A stretch of DNA of 64,000 nt from Candidatus Paralachnospira caecorum (GCA_904379015.1 CAJFHG010000007.1:49103-113102); one strand, 5' to 3'; counted from the first letter of the stretch, positions 29,008-40,837 are shown. The notes: generated by a model not told the origin, from the letters alone. Numbers and translations: made by a program.

Positions 29008-30769
29008 AAATCCTGACGGAACAGATCTGCAGGCAGTCCTCTACAGCGCTGTGCGGCCGGACACTTCCAGAAAGGAACGGTTTAAGGCGTTCCTGCGCAA
29101 AAAATACGGCGCGGATGTCAGGCTGCAGTGGGAAGAGGATCTGACAGTGAAAAACGGCTTCCGGCTGGAGGTCGGAGCCGATATCTATGACTGGAGCGCG
29201 GAGGGAAGGCTGAAACAGCTGGAAAACGAGTGGAAACGGCTGGCGGCCCGCGCCCACGGCGAAGTCATTCCGCTGCTTCAGGACGCGATGGACAGCTGGA
29301 CGCCCTCGGCCCTTGCCGAGGAAATCGGGACCGTGCTGACAGTGGGAGACGGAATCGCCACCGTCGACGGCATGGAAAATGCCGTTTACGGCGAGATCCT
29401 TCTGTTTTCCGGCGGGATCCGGGGCATGGTCCAGGATCTGAAGCGGGATCATGTGGGCTGCATCCTGTTCGGCGATGACGAGGGGATCATGGAAGGCAGC
29501 AGCGTGAAGCGGACCGGAAAGGTGGCCGGCATTCCTGTGGGAGAAAGCTACATCGGACGGGTCGTGGACGCTCTGGGCATGCCCATCGACGGAAAGGGCT
29601 CCATCCATGCCAGGGAGTACAGGCCGGTGGAGCATCCGGCGCCGGGGATCATCGACAGGCAGCCTGTCAACAAACCCATGGAGACGGGGCTTCTTGCCAT
29701 TGATTCCATGTTTCCCATCGGACGGGGACAGAGAGAGCTGATCATCGGAGACCGGCAGACCGGAAAAACGGCCATTGCCCTGGATACCATCCTGAACCAG
29801 AGAGGAAAGGATGTGATCTGCATCTATGTGGCCATCGGACAGAAGGCTTCCTCAGTGGCGCAGCTTACGGAAACGCTGCGGAAGAACCATGCCATGGATT
29901 ATACCATTGTGCTGAGCGCTTCCGCCAGTGATCCGGCGCCTCTCCAGTATATTGCGCCTTATTCGGGCTGTACCCTGGGCGAGTATTTTATGGATATGGG
30001 AAAGGATGTCCTGATCGTATATGACGACCTTTCCAAGCATGCCATCGCGTACCGGGCCCTGAGTCTGCTCCTGGAACGTTCTCCGGGCCGTGAAGCTTAT
30101 CCGGGCGATGTGTTTTACCTTCATTCCCGTCTGCTGGAACGGTCTGCCCATCTTTCTGACGCGCTGGGCGGCGGCAGTATGACGGCGCTTCCCATTGTGG
30201 AAACCCAGGCAGGCGATGTGTCTGCTTATATCCCGACCAATATTATTTCTATCACCGACGGGCAGATTTTTCTGGAGAGCGATCTGTTTTTCGCGGGTCA
30301 GCGGCCGGCTGTCAATGTAGGCCTTTCTGTTTCCCGTGTGGGCGGCGACGCCCAGACTAAGGCCATGAAGTCGGCGGCAGGAGCGCTTCGTCTTGATCTG
30401 GCCCAGTACCGGGAGATGGAAATATTTACTCAGTTTTCCAGTGATCTGGATGATTCCACGAAATATCAGCTGGCTTACGGGCAGGGGCTGATGCAGCTGC
30501 TGAAGCAGGAGCAGAATCATCCCATGAAGCAGCATGAGCAGGTCATTCTGCTGGTGGCGGCTCTCAATCATGTGATGCAGGAGGTACCTCCCGCTAAGAT
30601 CGGAGAATTCAGGAAGAGACTGCTTCATTATATAAAAGAAGAGGGGCTGGCGCTCTGCCAGGAGATCGATCAGACAGGGGGTCTGACTGACGAGACCAGA
30701 CAGGAGATTCTCCGTCTGTCCAGAGAATTTCTGAAGGCGGAAAAGGAAAAAGCCCAGGAGGGACGGTGA
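28997..30769 (+). CDS. atpA: ATP synthase subunit alpha fused to a delta C-terminal domain
   Basis: At 590 residues this alpha subunit is about 85 longer than normal. Residues about 20-82 align with the C-terminal, b-binding domain of subunit delta (E. coli GDMVIDGSVRGRLERL against [16 protein letters not shown] here, preceded by a KxYGxxVxL strand). Alpha itself begins near residue 88 ([13 protein letters not shown], then [15 protein letters not shown]) and is intact: Walker A GDRQTGKT near residue 252 and the SVSRVGG arginine finger. There is no separate atpH, and the six-helix N-terminal domain of delta, which normally grips the alpha N-terminus, is absent. ATG 28997 has GAAAGAGGTGA and lies inside atpF. 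A longer frame upstream to 28922 lies within atpF and is rejected. Confidence 0.93.
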   Translation: MKHENPDGTDLQAVLYSAVRPDTSRKERFKAFLRKKYGADVRLQWEEDLTVKNGFRLEVGADIYDWSAEGRLKQLENEWKRLAARAHGEVIPLLQDAMDSWTPSALAEEIGTVLTVGDGIATVDGMENAVYGEILLFSGGIRGMVQDLKRDHVGCILFGDDEGIMEGSSVKRTGKVAGIPVGESYIGRVVDALGMPIDGKGSIHAREYRPVEHPAPGIIDRQPVNKPMETGLLAIDSMFPIGRGQRELIIGDRQTGKTAIALDTILNQRGKDVICIYVAIGQKASSVAQLTETLRKNHAMDYTIVLSASASDPAPLQYIAPYSGCTLGEYFMDMGKDVLIVYDDLSKHAIAYRALSLLLERSPGREAYPGDVFYLHSRLLERSAHLSDALGGGSMTALPIVETQAGDVSAYIPTNIISITDGQIFLESDLFFAGQRPAVNVGLSVSRVGGDAQTKAMKSAAGALRLDLAQYREMEIFTQFSSDLDDSTKYQLAYGQGLMQLLKQEQNHPMKQHEQVILLVAALNHVMQEVPPAKIGEFRKRLLHYIKEEGLALCQEIDQTGGLTDETRQEILRLSREFLKAEKEKAQEGR

Positions 30770-30773
30770 TCGG

Positions 30774-33522
<2,749 letters not shown>

Positions 33523-33527
33523 TTTTG

Positions 33528-33557
33528 TTGACAAAATGAAGACAAATATAGTATAAA
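33528..33557 (+). promoter_or_regulatory. Sigma-A promoter just after atpC
   Basis: TTGACA and TATAAA with an 18-base spacer, starting six bases after the atpC stop. A transcript from it would meet the terminator at 33576 after about 40 bases unless it reads through toward mgtE. Confidence 0.6.
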
Positions 33558-33575
33558 TGAATTAAACGAAGAAAG

Positions 33576-33605
33576 GCACGTCACAGGTCCAAGGACGTGC
33601 TTTTT
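33576..33605 (+). terminator. Terminator of the atp operon
   Basis: GCACGTC pairs with GACGTGC over an 11-base loop and is followed by TTTTTC. Confidence 0.8.
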
Positions 33606-33837
33606 CATGTCATGGGGACATTCCTTTGTTTTCCGTGGCAGCAGACAAAATTCCGGGGGAAGGTGGTGGATCTATGGATTCTGACGGCAGTTGCAGGCAA
33701 AGCATGATGGAAGAAGCCCACAGGTTCACCATGTTTTCTGCCTGGTAATGTGAATGTGATCAAAAAGGGCTTCTTGTCTCATGTTTTGCGTATTGGAAAA
33801 TGAAAAAAGCGGATAAAAATACGCAAAAGGAGGCAGG
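33606..33837 (+). other. mgtE leader region with long inverted repeats
   Basis: No gene is visible. AAGAAGCCC (33712-33720) pairs with GGGCTTCTT (33766-33774), and TTTTGCGTATT (33784-33794) pairs perfectly with AATACGCAAAA (33818-33828). The right arm of the second hairpin runs directly into the AGGAGG of mgtE. I see no match to the M-box (ykoK) magnesium riboswitch. Confidence 0.5.
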
Positions 33838-33843
33838 ATGATT

Positions 33844-35175
33844 ATGAATGGAAAAGAAGTCTGTGAACTGCTTGAAAAAAAGCAGTACAGAATACTGAAG
33901 GAGTCCTTTGCGGACATGAATGAGGTGGATCTGGCGGAGCTTCTGGGAGAGCTGCCGGAGAAGCAGATGATCATGGCGTTCCGTCTGACCGGAAAGGAAG
34001 AGGGAGCGGAGATCTTCAGCCACATGGAGCCCCGGGAGCAGCAGATCCTGGTGGAAGCCATGACAGAGCGGGAGCTGAAGGAAGTCCTGGATGAAATGTT
34101 CCTGGACGACACGGCGGACCTTCTGGAGGAAATGCCGGCCAATGTGGTGGAGCGGATCCTGTCCAATACGGACGCGGATACCAGAAGACAGCTGAACCAG
34201 CTGCTCAGCTACCCGGAGGACAGCGCCGGCAGCATCATGACGGTGGAATATGTGGATCTGAAGCCGCAGATGACCGTGAAGGACGCGCTGGAGAAGATCC
34301 GCCGGGTGGGAATCGACAGTGAGACGATCTATACCTGTTATGTTATCAGGAATAAAAAGCTCCTGGGCATCGTAACGGCCAAGGATCTGCTGATCAGCGA
34401 TGAGAGGAAGACCATCGAGGAGATCATGGAGACCAATATCATCAAGGTGCAGACCCATGACGACCAGGAAACAGTGGCCAATATGATCCGCAAGTACGGC
34501 CTTCTGGCCCTTCCTGTGGTGGACAGAGAGGGCTGTATGGTGGGAATTGTCACGGTAGATGACGCCATGGAGGTCATGGAAGATGAGACCACCGAGGATA
34601 TGACGCTGATGGCAGCCATGCAGCCCAGTGAGGATTCCTATTTCGGAACCAGTGTGCTGCGCCACGCGAGAAACCGGATCCCGTGGCTTCTGGTGCTGAT
34701 GCTCTCCGCGACCTTTACGGGGATGATCATTACCAAATATGAGAGGGCCTTTGAAGCGATCCCCATTCTGGTATCGTTTATTCCCATGCTGATGGATACC
34801 AGCGGAAACTGCGGATCCCAGAGCTCAACTCTGATCATCCGCGGCATGGCGGTGGATGAGATCCATTTGCGGGATGTGCTGAAGGTGGTCTGGAAGGAGA
34901 TCCGGGTTGCCGCGGTGGTCAGCTGCACCCTGGCCGCGGTCAACGGGCTGCGGATCCTGATCATGTATGGGGACGCGAAGCTGGCGGTCCTGATCGGCCT
35001 GACTCTGGTCTGCACGGTCACTCTGGCGGAGCTGATCGGCTGCTCGCTGCCCATGCTGGCGAAGAAATGCCGTATGGACCCGGCGATCATGGCGGCGCCG
35101 CTGATCACCACCTGCGTGGACGCGGCCGCGATCCTGATCTATTTTGCCATAGCGACCCATCTGTTCAGCCTGTAA
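33844..35175 (+). CDS. mgtE: Magnesium transporter MgtE
   Basis: Mg2+ channel, 443 residues. The soluble N domain (about 1-125) holds superhelical repeats such as DLAELLGELPE and DTADLLEEMPANVVERIL. Two CBS domains lie at about 130-255 (SIMTVEYVDLKPQMTVKDALEKI; VQTHDDQETVANMIRKYGLLALPVVDREGCMVGIVTVDDA). Five membrane helices follow with the pore segment MDTSGNCGSQSSTLIIRG. In this family the cytosolic domains close the pore when Mg2+ is abundant. AGGAGG lies four bases before ATG 33838 and ten before ATG 33844; either could be used. The leader hairpin next to the ribosome binding site may add control. Confidence 0.94.
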   Translation: MNGKEVCELLEKKQYRILKESFADMNEVDLAELLGELPEKQMIMAFRLTGKEEGAEIFSHMEPREQQILVEAMTERELKEVLDEMFLDDTADLLEEMPANVVERILSNTDADTRRQLNQLLSYPEDSAGSIMTVEYVDLKPQMTVKDALEKIRRVGIDSETIYTCYVIRNKKLLGIVTAKDLLISDERKTIEEIMETNIIKVQTHDDQETVANMIRKYGLLALPVVDREGCMVGIVTVDDAMEVMEDETTEDMTLMAAMQPSEDSYFGTSVLRHARNRIPWLLVLMLSATFTGMIITKYERAFEAIPILVSFIPMLMDTSGNCGSQSSTLIIRGMAVDEIHLRDVLKVVWKEIRVAAVVSCTLAAVNGLRILIMYGDAKLAVLIGLTLVCTVTLAELIGCSLPMLAKKCRMDPAIMAAPLITTCVDAAAILIYFAIATHLFSL

Positions 35176-35271
35176 AAGCAGTGCCGCCGGGCAGGGGCAG
35201 AGGGCCGGTTCTGAGCTCCGGCCCGGCCGGCGGCCCAGGCGCTGCCGCGCGGAATGATAAACGGGGGAATT

Positions 35272-37173
35272 ATGAAGACCGGAAAAACATTAAAGAGAAA
35301 AGAGATGAAAAGGCGGGCAAGAAGGGCATTTTACGGTCATTATTTCATTTACGCGGCTGTATGTCTGATTGCGGGTTTTATCGGAACCGAATTTGCCGGC
35401 TCCCTGGATTCAGTCACGTATTATTCCAGGGACGCGGCGGAGGAACAGGGAGCCTTTTTCGCGCCCATTACTGACAGCCGCGGCATGGCGGACGTAATGA
35501 CAGAGATCCTGGAAGGACGCACGGAGGAAGGGCGGGCGCTTTCAGAACAGCTGGAACAGGAAGCTATTTCCAGGTCGGAAACAGGGAATCCCATGCTGGG
35601 GCGCACCAGAGGCGTTCTTTCCAAAGTGGTCAACGGCATTACTTCAGGATCCTTTCTGGTGACCATCGCGGAAGCGGTTCAGTCTGCGGTGGGCTCGGAA
35701 AACCTGATGATCCTGTTTTTCGTCGGGGCCAGCTTCGCGCTTTCCTTCTGTTTCTGGTGCTTTCTGGAAAATATGTTCACCGTGGTGTCGCGGCGGTTTT
35801 TCCTGGAGGGACGGATGTATGAGAAGGTGTCGATCCAGCGGTTTGTCTATCTGCTCCGGGTGAAAAAATGGCTTCATGTTTCCTGGGTCATGCTGGTCAA
35901 GACGCTGTTTCAGACCCTGTGGGGCCTGACGGTGATCGGCGGATTCATCAAGCACTATTCTTATTTTCTGGTGCCCTATATCCTGGCGGAAAATCCGGGC
36001 ATGGGCGCGCTGGAGGCCATTTCCCTTTCCAGGCGGATGATGAAGGGGCACAAATGGCAGTGCTTCGTGTTTGAGCTTTCGTTCCTGGGCTGGTATCTTC
36101 TGGGGATGGTGACGTTCAGGCTGTCGGAGCTTTTCTATTCCAACCCTTATAAGGTGGCGGCCTTCAGTGAATTTTACAGCGAACTGAGACGGCTGGCGAA
36201 GGAAGACAATCTGCCCGGCGCGGAAGCGCTCAATGACAGATATTTGTTTGTGCGGGCGGAGCCGCAGACTCTGAGGGCCGTATACGCGGACGTATACGAG
36301 GCGGAAGAGGAGCCGGAGGTTATGGAGCTTCACGGTGTCCGCGGCTTTTTTGCCAACTGGTTCGGAATTATTTTTTCCCGGTCAGAGACAGAACGGGAAT
36401 ACGAGCGGCAGCAGGCAAGGTGGATCCGGGCGGATATCCTGAAGGACGCGGCGGAAGGATATGCCTATCCCGGCAGGCTGCATCCGGTCCCGGAGGAGGA
36501 GAAGAGAAAAAAGATCGAGACGCTGCAGTATGTGCGCCATTATACCGTCTGGTCCCTGATCCTCATGTTTTTCTGTTTTTCCCTGATCGGCTGGATCTGG
36601 GAGGTCAGCCTTCATTTTATCATGGCGGGAAAATTCGTGAACAGAGGTGTTCTGCACGGGCCGTGGCTGCCCATCTACGGGAGTGGCGGAGTCCTGATCC
36701 TGCTTCTGCTGTACAGGCTGCGCAGAAAGCCGGTGCTGGAATTTATCAGTGCCGTGACCCTGTGCGGCATCGTGGAATATTTTACCGCTTATTATCTTGA
36801 AACGGTACACGGCATGAAGTGGTGGGATTACAGCGGCTACTTCCTGAACCTTCACGGGAGGATCTGCGCGGAAGGGCTTCTGGTGTTCGGGATCGGAGGC
36901 ATGGCGATCGTTTATGTGCTGGCGCCCATGCTGGATAATCTGTTCCGGAGAATTCCGGGGAAGATCACGGCGATTCTGTGCGCCGGGCTGATGAGTGTAT
37001 TCCTTGTGGACCTTGCCTGGTCTTCTGTCCATCCCAACAGCGGGAAGGGCGTCACCGGACAGGCCGCCGGGGACACCGGGGCGCGGGTCGGCGCGGTTCA
37101 GGACAGCGGGGGCCGGAACAGCGGGACGCGAAACGGCGCGCCGCGGAGCAGCGGGGCGCGGATCAGCTCATAA
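35272..37173 (+). CDS. DUF975 and CmpB-type (PF06541-like) fused membrane protein
   Basis: A 633-residue polytopic membrane protein. The N-terminal ~290 residues look like DUF975 (basic start, membrane helices, GALEAISLSRRMMKGHKWQCFVFELSFLGWYLL). A cytoplasmic linker leads to a C-terminal CmpB-like region from about residue 425: SLIGWIWEVSLHFIMAGKFVNRGVLHGPWLPIYGSGG and EYFTAYYLETVHGMKWWDYSGYFLNLHGRICAEGLLVFGIGG. These two families usually occur as separate proteins. The last ~35 residues are a low-complexity Gly/Arg/Ser tail. Function of both families is unknown. ATG 35272 has GGGGGA before it. Confidence 0.8.
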   Translation: MKTGKTLKRKEMKRRARRAFYGHYFIYAAVCLIAGFIGTEFAGSLDSVTYYSRDAAEEQGAFFAPITDSRGMADVMTEILEGRTEEGRALSEQLEQEAISRSETGNPMLGRTRGVLSKVVNGITSGSFLVTIAEAVQSAVGSENLMILFFVGASFALSFCFWCFLENMFTVVSRRFFLEGRMYEKVSIQRFVYLLRVKKWLHVSWVMLVKTLFQTLWGLTVIGGFIKHYSYFLVPYILAENPGMGALEAISLSRRMMKGHKWQCFVFELSFLGWYLLGMVTFRLSELFYSNPYKVAAFSEFYSELRRLAKEDNLPGAEALNDRYLFVRAEPQTLRAVYADVYEAEEEPEVMELHGVRGFFANWFGIIFSRSETEREYERQQARWIRADILKDAAEGYAYPGRLHPVPEEEKRKKIETLQYVRHYTVWSLILMFFCFSLIGWIWEVSLHFIMAGKFVNRGVLHGPWLPIYGSGGVLILLLLYRLRRKPVLEFISAVTLCGIVEYFTAYYLETVHGMKWWDYSGYFLNLHGRICAEGLLVFGIGGMAIVYVLAPMLDNLFRRIPGKITAILCAGLMSVFLVDLAWSSVHPNSGKGVTGQAAGDTGARVGAVQDSGGRNSGTRNGAPRSSGARISS

Positions 37174-37222
37174 ATCAGAAATCAGGACAGAACAGACGGC
37201 GCGGCCGCGGCAGTGAAAAGCC

Positions 37223-37251
37223 TTGACGGAAAGCGTCGTCTGTGATATAGT
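37223..37251 (+). promoter_or_regulatory. Sigma-A promoter of rpmG-secE-nusG
   Basis: TTGACG and TATAGT with a 17-base spacer, about 70 bases before rpmG. Confidence 0.75.
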
Positions 37252-37324
37252 AAAAAAGCGTATGGAAGCAAAAGGGCTTTTTTTTTTGGCCCTAATTACA
37301 AAAATGATAACGGAGGTGGAAGTT

Positions 37325-37474
37325 GTGCGTGTAAGGATTACATTGGCATGTACGGAATGCAAGCAGCGGAATTACAACATGACAAAGGACAAGAAGACCC
37401 ATCCTGAAAGAATGGAAACGAAGAAGTATTGCAGATTCTGCAAGACCCACACATTGCATAAGGAAACCAAATAA
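37325..37474 (+). CDS. rpmG: Ribosomal protein L33
   Basis: A 49-residue protein of the large ribosomal subunit. It carries the four zinc-ligand cysteines (ACTECKQRN and KYCRFCKTH), so this is the zinc-dependent form. It starts at GTG 37325 ([14 protein letters not shown], the normal family start) with GGAGGTGG eight bases before; the frame upstream to 37223 is not used. rpmG-secE-nusG is a standard bacterial order. Confidence 0.95.
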   Translation: MRVRITLACTECKQRNYNMTKDKKTHPERMETKKYCRFCKTHTLHKETK

Positions 37475-37503
37475 CCGGTTCCCCGGCAGAAAGTGAGAAT
37501 GGC

Positions 37504-37695
37504 ATGGAAGAAAGCGCAAAGAAGAAAAAAAGCTTATTTAAAAACCTGAAGGCAGAGTTCAAAAAGATCATCTGGCCGGACAGGAAATCTTTCGTAAGAC
37601 AGACCATCGCGGTCTTGATCACATCTGTGTGCCTGGGCGCAGTGGTTGCACTGCTGGATCTGGTGATCAGAGTCTGCCTCAGCTTCTTGGTATAA
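37504..37695 (+). CDS. secE: Preprotein translocase subunit SecE
   Basis: Single-span SecE of 63 residues, the clamp of the SecYEG channel. It shows the family motif LKAEFKKIIWPDRKSFVRQT before the one membrane helix (AVLITSVCLGAVVALLDLVIRVCLSFL). It lies between rpmG and nusG as usual. Confidence 0.95.
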   Translation: MEESAKKKKSLFKNLKAEFKKIIWPDRKSFVRQTIAVLITSVCLGAVVALLDLVIRVCLSFLV

Positions 37696-37710
37696 GGATA
37701 GGGTGATGAT

Positions 37711-38226
37711 ATGTCAGAGGCGAACTGGTATGTAGTTCATACTTATTCGGGTTACGAAAATAAGGTAAAGGTGGACATTGAGAAAACAATTGAAAACCGG
37801 AACCTTCATGACCAGATCCTGGAAGTGACCGTGCCGATGCAGGATGTTGTGGAAGTCAAGAACGGCGTCAGGAAGCAGGTTCAGAAGAAGATGTTTCCGG
37901 GCTATGTCCTGATCAATATGGTCATGAACGATGAGACCTGGTATGTCGTGAGGAACACCAGAGGTGTGACAGGCTTTGTGGGTCCGGGTTCCAAGCCGGT
38001 TCCCCTGTCGGAGGAGGAGATGCGTCCCCTCGGCATCAGGAGCAGCGAGATTGCCCTTGATTATGAAGTGGGAGACGCGGTGACTGTGATCTCCGGCGCC
38101 TGGGAAGGTACGGTGGGCAACATTTCCGCCATCAACCAGAGCAAGCAGAGTGTCACGATCAATGTAGATATGTTTGGCCGGGAGACCCCGGTGGAGCTGA
38201 ATTTTACAGAAGTGAAGAAGATGTAA
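37711..38226 (+). CDS. nusG: Transcription termination/antitermination factor NusG
   Basis: A 171-residue RNA polymerase-binding factor. The NGN domain starts WYVVHTYSGYENKVK and includes KMFPGYVLINMVMNDETWYVVRNTRGVTGFVG. A C-terminal KOW domain follows (VGDAVTVISGAWEGTVGNISAI). It starts 15 bases after secE and leads into the rplK leader. Confidence 0.97.
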   Translation: MSEANWYVVHTYSGYENKVKVDIEKTIENRNLHDQILEVTVPMQDVVEVKNGVRKQVQKKMFPGYVLINMVMNDETWYVVRNTRGVTGFVGPGSKPVPLSEEEMRPLGIRSSEIALDYEVGDAVTVISGAWEGTVGNISAINQSKQSVTINVDMFGRETPVELNFTEVKKM

Positions 38227-38266
38227 CTGTACGTCTGCCGGACAGTCTTTCGCGGGCCGGCAGCGC

Positions 38267-38315
38267 GTGGGAGGCGTAAAGCCGTTAGTCAGGGCGGAAT
38301 TCCGTCCATTACCAC
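38267..38315 (+). promoter_or_regulatory. L1-binding leader element upstream of rplK
   Basis: GTGGGAGG (38267-38274) and ATTACCAC (38308-38315) copy the two strands of the L1 site in 23S rRNA (GUGGGAGGC ... AUACCAC). Pairing GTGG/CCAC places the element just before the rplK ribosome binding site, where L1 would block translation. Confidence 0.7.
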
Positions 38316-38337
38316 AATGATTTAGGAGGTGCCTAAA

Positions 38338-38763
38338 ATGGCAAAGAAAGTAACAGGTTATATTAAATTACAGATTCCTGCTGGCAAGGCAACACCCGCA
38401 CCGCCGGTAGGCCCTGCGCTGGGTCAGCACGGCGTGAATATCGTCCAGTTCACAAAGGAATTCAACGCGAGGACAGCTGACAAGGGAGATCTGATCATTC
38501 CCGTTGTCATCACTGTTTACGCTGACAGAAGCTTCAGCTTTATCACTAAAACTCCGCCGGCTGCCGTTCTTCTGAAGAAGGCATGCAACATCAAATCCGG
38601 TTCCGGTGTTCCCAATAAAAACAAGGTTGCAAGCATTTCCAAGGCAAAGCTTCAGGAAATCGCGGAGATGAAGATGCCCGACCTGAACGCTGCTTCTCTC
38701 GAGGCGGCCATGAGCATGATCGCGGGCACCGCGCGCAGCATGGGAATCACAGTAGAGGACTAA
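38338..38763 (+). CDS. rplK: Ribosomal protein L11
   Basis: A 141-residue protein of the GTPase-associated centre. [24 protein letters not shown] is the family hallmark, and the C-terminal rRNA-binding domain ends [18 protein letters not shown] 38338 has AGGAGGTG; the GTG at 38329 overlaps the Shine-Dalgarno bases. Its translation is probably limited by L1 through the leader upstream. Confidence 0.98.
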   Translation: MAKKVTGYIKLQIPAGKATPAPPVGPALGQHGVNIVQFTKEFNARTADKGDLIIPVVITVYADRSFSFITKTPPAAVLLKKACNIKSGSGVPNKNKVASISKAKLQEIAEMKMPDLNAASLEAAMSMIAGTARSMGITVED

Positions 38764-38780
38764 TTGCCGTTAGATTAGAT

Positions 38781-38808
38781 GTGGGAGGGATATTCCCGCA
38801 ATTACCAC
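38781..38808 (+). promoter_or_regulatory. Second L1-binding element, upstream of rplA
   Basis: GTGGGAGG (38781-38788) and ATTACCAC (38801-38808) repeat the motif before rplK, again ending right at the AGGAGG of the gene. This would let L1 repress its own cistron directly. Confidence 0.7.
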
Positions 38809-38823
38809 TAGGAGGTTTATTTC

Positions 38824-39519
38824 ATGAAAAGAGGAAAGAAATACGCAGAAGCTGCTAAATTAGTTGACCGTACAATCCAGTATGATCCGGCAGACGCGGT
38901 TGCCCTGGTTAAGAAGACCGCAGTTGCCAAATTCGATGAGACCATTGAAGCGCATATCAGAACAGGCTGCGACGGCCGTCATGCCGATCAGCAGATCCGC
39001 GGCGCGGTTGTGCTGCCCCACGGAACAGGAAAGACTGTCCGGGTTCTGGTATTCGCGAAGAACGCGAAGGCTGACGAGGCGCAGGCCGCAGGCGCAGATT
39101 ATGTAGGCGCTGAGGAGCTGATCCCGAAGATCCAGAATGAAGGCTGGCTGGACTTCGACGTGGTTGTGGCGACTCCCGATATGATGGGCGTAGTCGGCCG
39201 TCTGGGCCGCGTGCTCGGACCGAAGGGCCTGATGCCCAACCCCAAGGCGGGAACCGTTACCATGGATGTGGCAAAGGCCATCGCTGATATCAAAGCCGGT
39301 AAGATCGAATACAGACTGGATAAGACCAATATTGTTCACGTACCGCTGGGCAAGGCTTCTTTCACAGAGGAGCAGCTGTCCGATAACTTCCAGACGTTAA
39401 TGAGCGCGATTATAAAAGCGAAACCCAGTGCGCTGAAGGGCCAGTACCTGAGAAGCATCACCCTGACTTCTACCATGGGCCCCGGCATCAAGGTGAACCC
39501 CATGAAGTTCATGGCTTAA
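38824..39519 (+). CDS. rplA: Ribosomal protein L1
   Basis: A 231-residue L1-stalk protein that also acts as translational repressor of its mRNA. The family signature is [43 protein letters not shown] and [22 protein letters not shown] are also typical. It is preceded by a close copy of its rRNA binding site. Confidence 0.98.
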   Translation: MKRGKKYAEAAKLVDRTIQYDPADAVALVKKTAVAKFDETIEAHIRTGCDGRHADQQIRGAVVLPHGTGKTVRVLVFAKNAKADEAQAAGADYVGAEELIPKIQNEGWLDFDVVVATPDMMGVVGRLGRVLGPKGLMPNPKAGTVTMDVAKAIADIKAGKIEYRLDKTNIVHVPLGKASFTEEQLSDNFQTLMSAIIKAKPSALKGQYLRSITLTSTMGPGIKVNPMKFMA

Positions 39520-39618
39520 GGGGAGCGCAGGATCCAGCGTATCCGGGACGCGGCCGCTGCCGCGCCGAAGGTGCGGCGGCGTGCAGCCGCCTGAAAGGCG
39601 GCGCCGCAGAAAAAAAGG

Positions 39619-39647
39619 TTGACACACACGGCAATGTGTGTTAGTTT
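39619..39647 (+). promoter_or_regulatory. Promoter of rplJL
   Basis: TTGACA and TAGTTT with a 17-base spacer. The GC-rich stretch 39540-39605 just upstream forms hairpins (such as GCCGCC/GGCGGC) that may end the rplKA transcript, although no T run follows. Confidence 0.7.
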
Positions 39648-39654
39648 ATATGAG

Positions 39655-39786
39655 TACGGCATTTGCCGTATATTCGCCGAAGACAGCAGGTACCCGAAGG
39701 GGTGTAAGCACAGCGCCTGCCGAGGAAGAAGAGATTGACATGGAATCCTTATGACCCTCGTGCGTTCTTCGCGCGGGGGTTTATTT
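39655..39786 (+). ncRNA. L10(L12)4 ribosomal protein leader with attenuator
   Basis: The block CGCCGAAGACAGCAGGT ... GCGCCTGCCGAGG is the conserved L10-binding RNA fold. A terminator-like hairpin follows (CCCTCGTGCG at 39755 with CGCGCGGGGG at 39770, then TTTATTT). L10 or its complex with L12 would bind the leader and shift folding toward termination. Confidence 0.85.
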
Positions 39787-39839
39787 CATACGGAATACAT
39801 TCCTCTGGCGAACGAAAATAAAATAAGGAGGAAAAAAGA

Positions 39840-40328
39840 ATGGCAAAAGTGGAACTGAAGCAGCCGATTGTGGAAGAGATTTCCAATCTGCTGAAGGAAG
39901 CCAAATCCGCCGTGATCGCAGATTACCGCGGACTGACTGTTGAGCAGGATACAGAGCTGCGCAAACAGCTGAGAGAAGCCGGTGTACATTATAAGGTTTA
40001 TAAGAACACCATGATCAGTTTTGCGATCCAGGGAACCGATTATGAACCGCTCAAGGCTCATCTGGAAGGCCCCACGGCTCTTGCCACATCCGCTACGGAT
40101 GAGACCGCGCCTGCCCGCATTCTCAATGAATTCGCGAAAAAGGCAGACCAGCTTGAGCTGAAGGCCGGCGTTGTAGAGGGAACCTACTATGACGCGGACG
40201 GCATCAAAGTGATTGCGACGATCCCCGGAAGAGAAGAGCTGCTGGGCAAACTGCTTGGAAGCATCCAGTCTCCCATCGCGAACCTGGCCCGTGTTCTCAA
40301 TCAGATCGCGGAAGCAAAGGCAGAGTAA
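39840..40328 (+). CDS. rplJ: Ribosomal protein L10
   Basis: A 162-residue stalk base protein that binds L12 dimers through its C-terminal helix (ANLARVLNQIAEAKAE). AVIADYRGLTVEQDTELRKQLREAGVHYKVYKNTM is the typical rRNA-binding N-terminus. It has its own promoter and an autoregulatory leader. It is separated from rplA by about 320 bases. Confidence 0.97.
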   Translation: MAKVELKQPIVEEISNLLKEAKSAVIADYRGLTVEQDTELRKQLREAGVHYKVYKNTMISFAIQGTDYEPLKAHLEGPTALATSATDETAPARILNEFAKKADQLELKAGVVEGTYYDADGIKVIATIPGREELLGKLLGSIQSPIANLARVLNQIAEAKAE

Positions 40329-40438
40329 TCTGTACAGGTCCGGTATGGCCGGGAAGTTTGTTTTTTGTGTTTATGATGACAGAATGGAAACGCACGGGAA
40401 GCGTGCATAAAAGAAAAATTTAACGGAGGTAAAATCAA

Positions 40439-40813
40439 ATGGCAAAGTTAACGACTGCAGAATTTATTGATGCGATCAAAGAGTTAAGCGTATTAGAGTT
40501 AAATGAACTGGTAAAAGCTTGTGAAGAAGAGTTCGGCGTATCCGCGGCAGCAGGTGTTGTGGTAGCGGCAGCAGGCGGCGGCGCAGCAGCTGAGGAAGAG
40601 AAGACCGAGTTCGATGTTGAGCTGACAGAAGTTGGCCCCAACAAGGTTAAGGTTATCAAGGTTGTACGTGAAGCAACCGGACTTGGCCTGAAAGAGGCGA
40701 AGGAAGTAGTTGACAGCGCTCCCAAGGTTGTAAAGGCTCAGGCCAGCAAGGAAGAGGCTGAGGAGATCAAGACAAAACTTGAGGCTGAAGGCGCTAAGGT
40801 TACTCTTAAATAA
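40439..40813 (+). CDS. rplL: Ribosomal protein L7/L12
   Basis: A 124-residue stalk protein. The N-terminal dimerisation helix is followed by an Ala/Gly-rich hinge ([19 protein letters not shown]) and the factor-binding C-terminal domain with [27 protein letters not shown] strong terminator follows, so rpoB is not read from here. Confidence 0.98.
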   Translation: MAKLTTAEFIDAIKELSVLELNELVKACEEEFGVSAAAGVVVAAAGGGAAAEEEKTEFDVELTEVGPNKVKVIKVVREATGLGLKEAKEVVDSAPKVVKAQASKEEAEEIKTKLEAEGAKVTLK

Positions 40814-40837
40814 TGTAAGCCGGAAATGTGCTTTGAC

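Noticed and set aside
33606..33837. M-box (ykoK) magnesium riboswitch before mgtE
   Set aside because: None of the conserved M-box blocks are visible; only simple inverted repeats are.
39540..39610. A strong rho-independent terminator after rplA
   Set aside because: The region is GC-rich and can fold, but A rather than T bases follow the hairpin.
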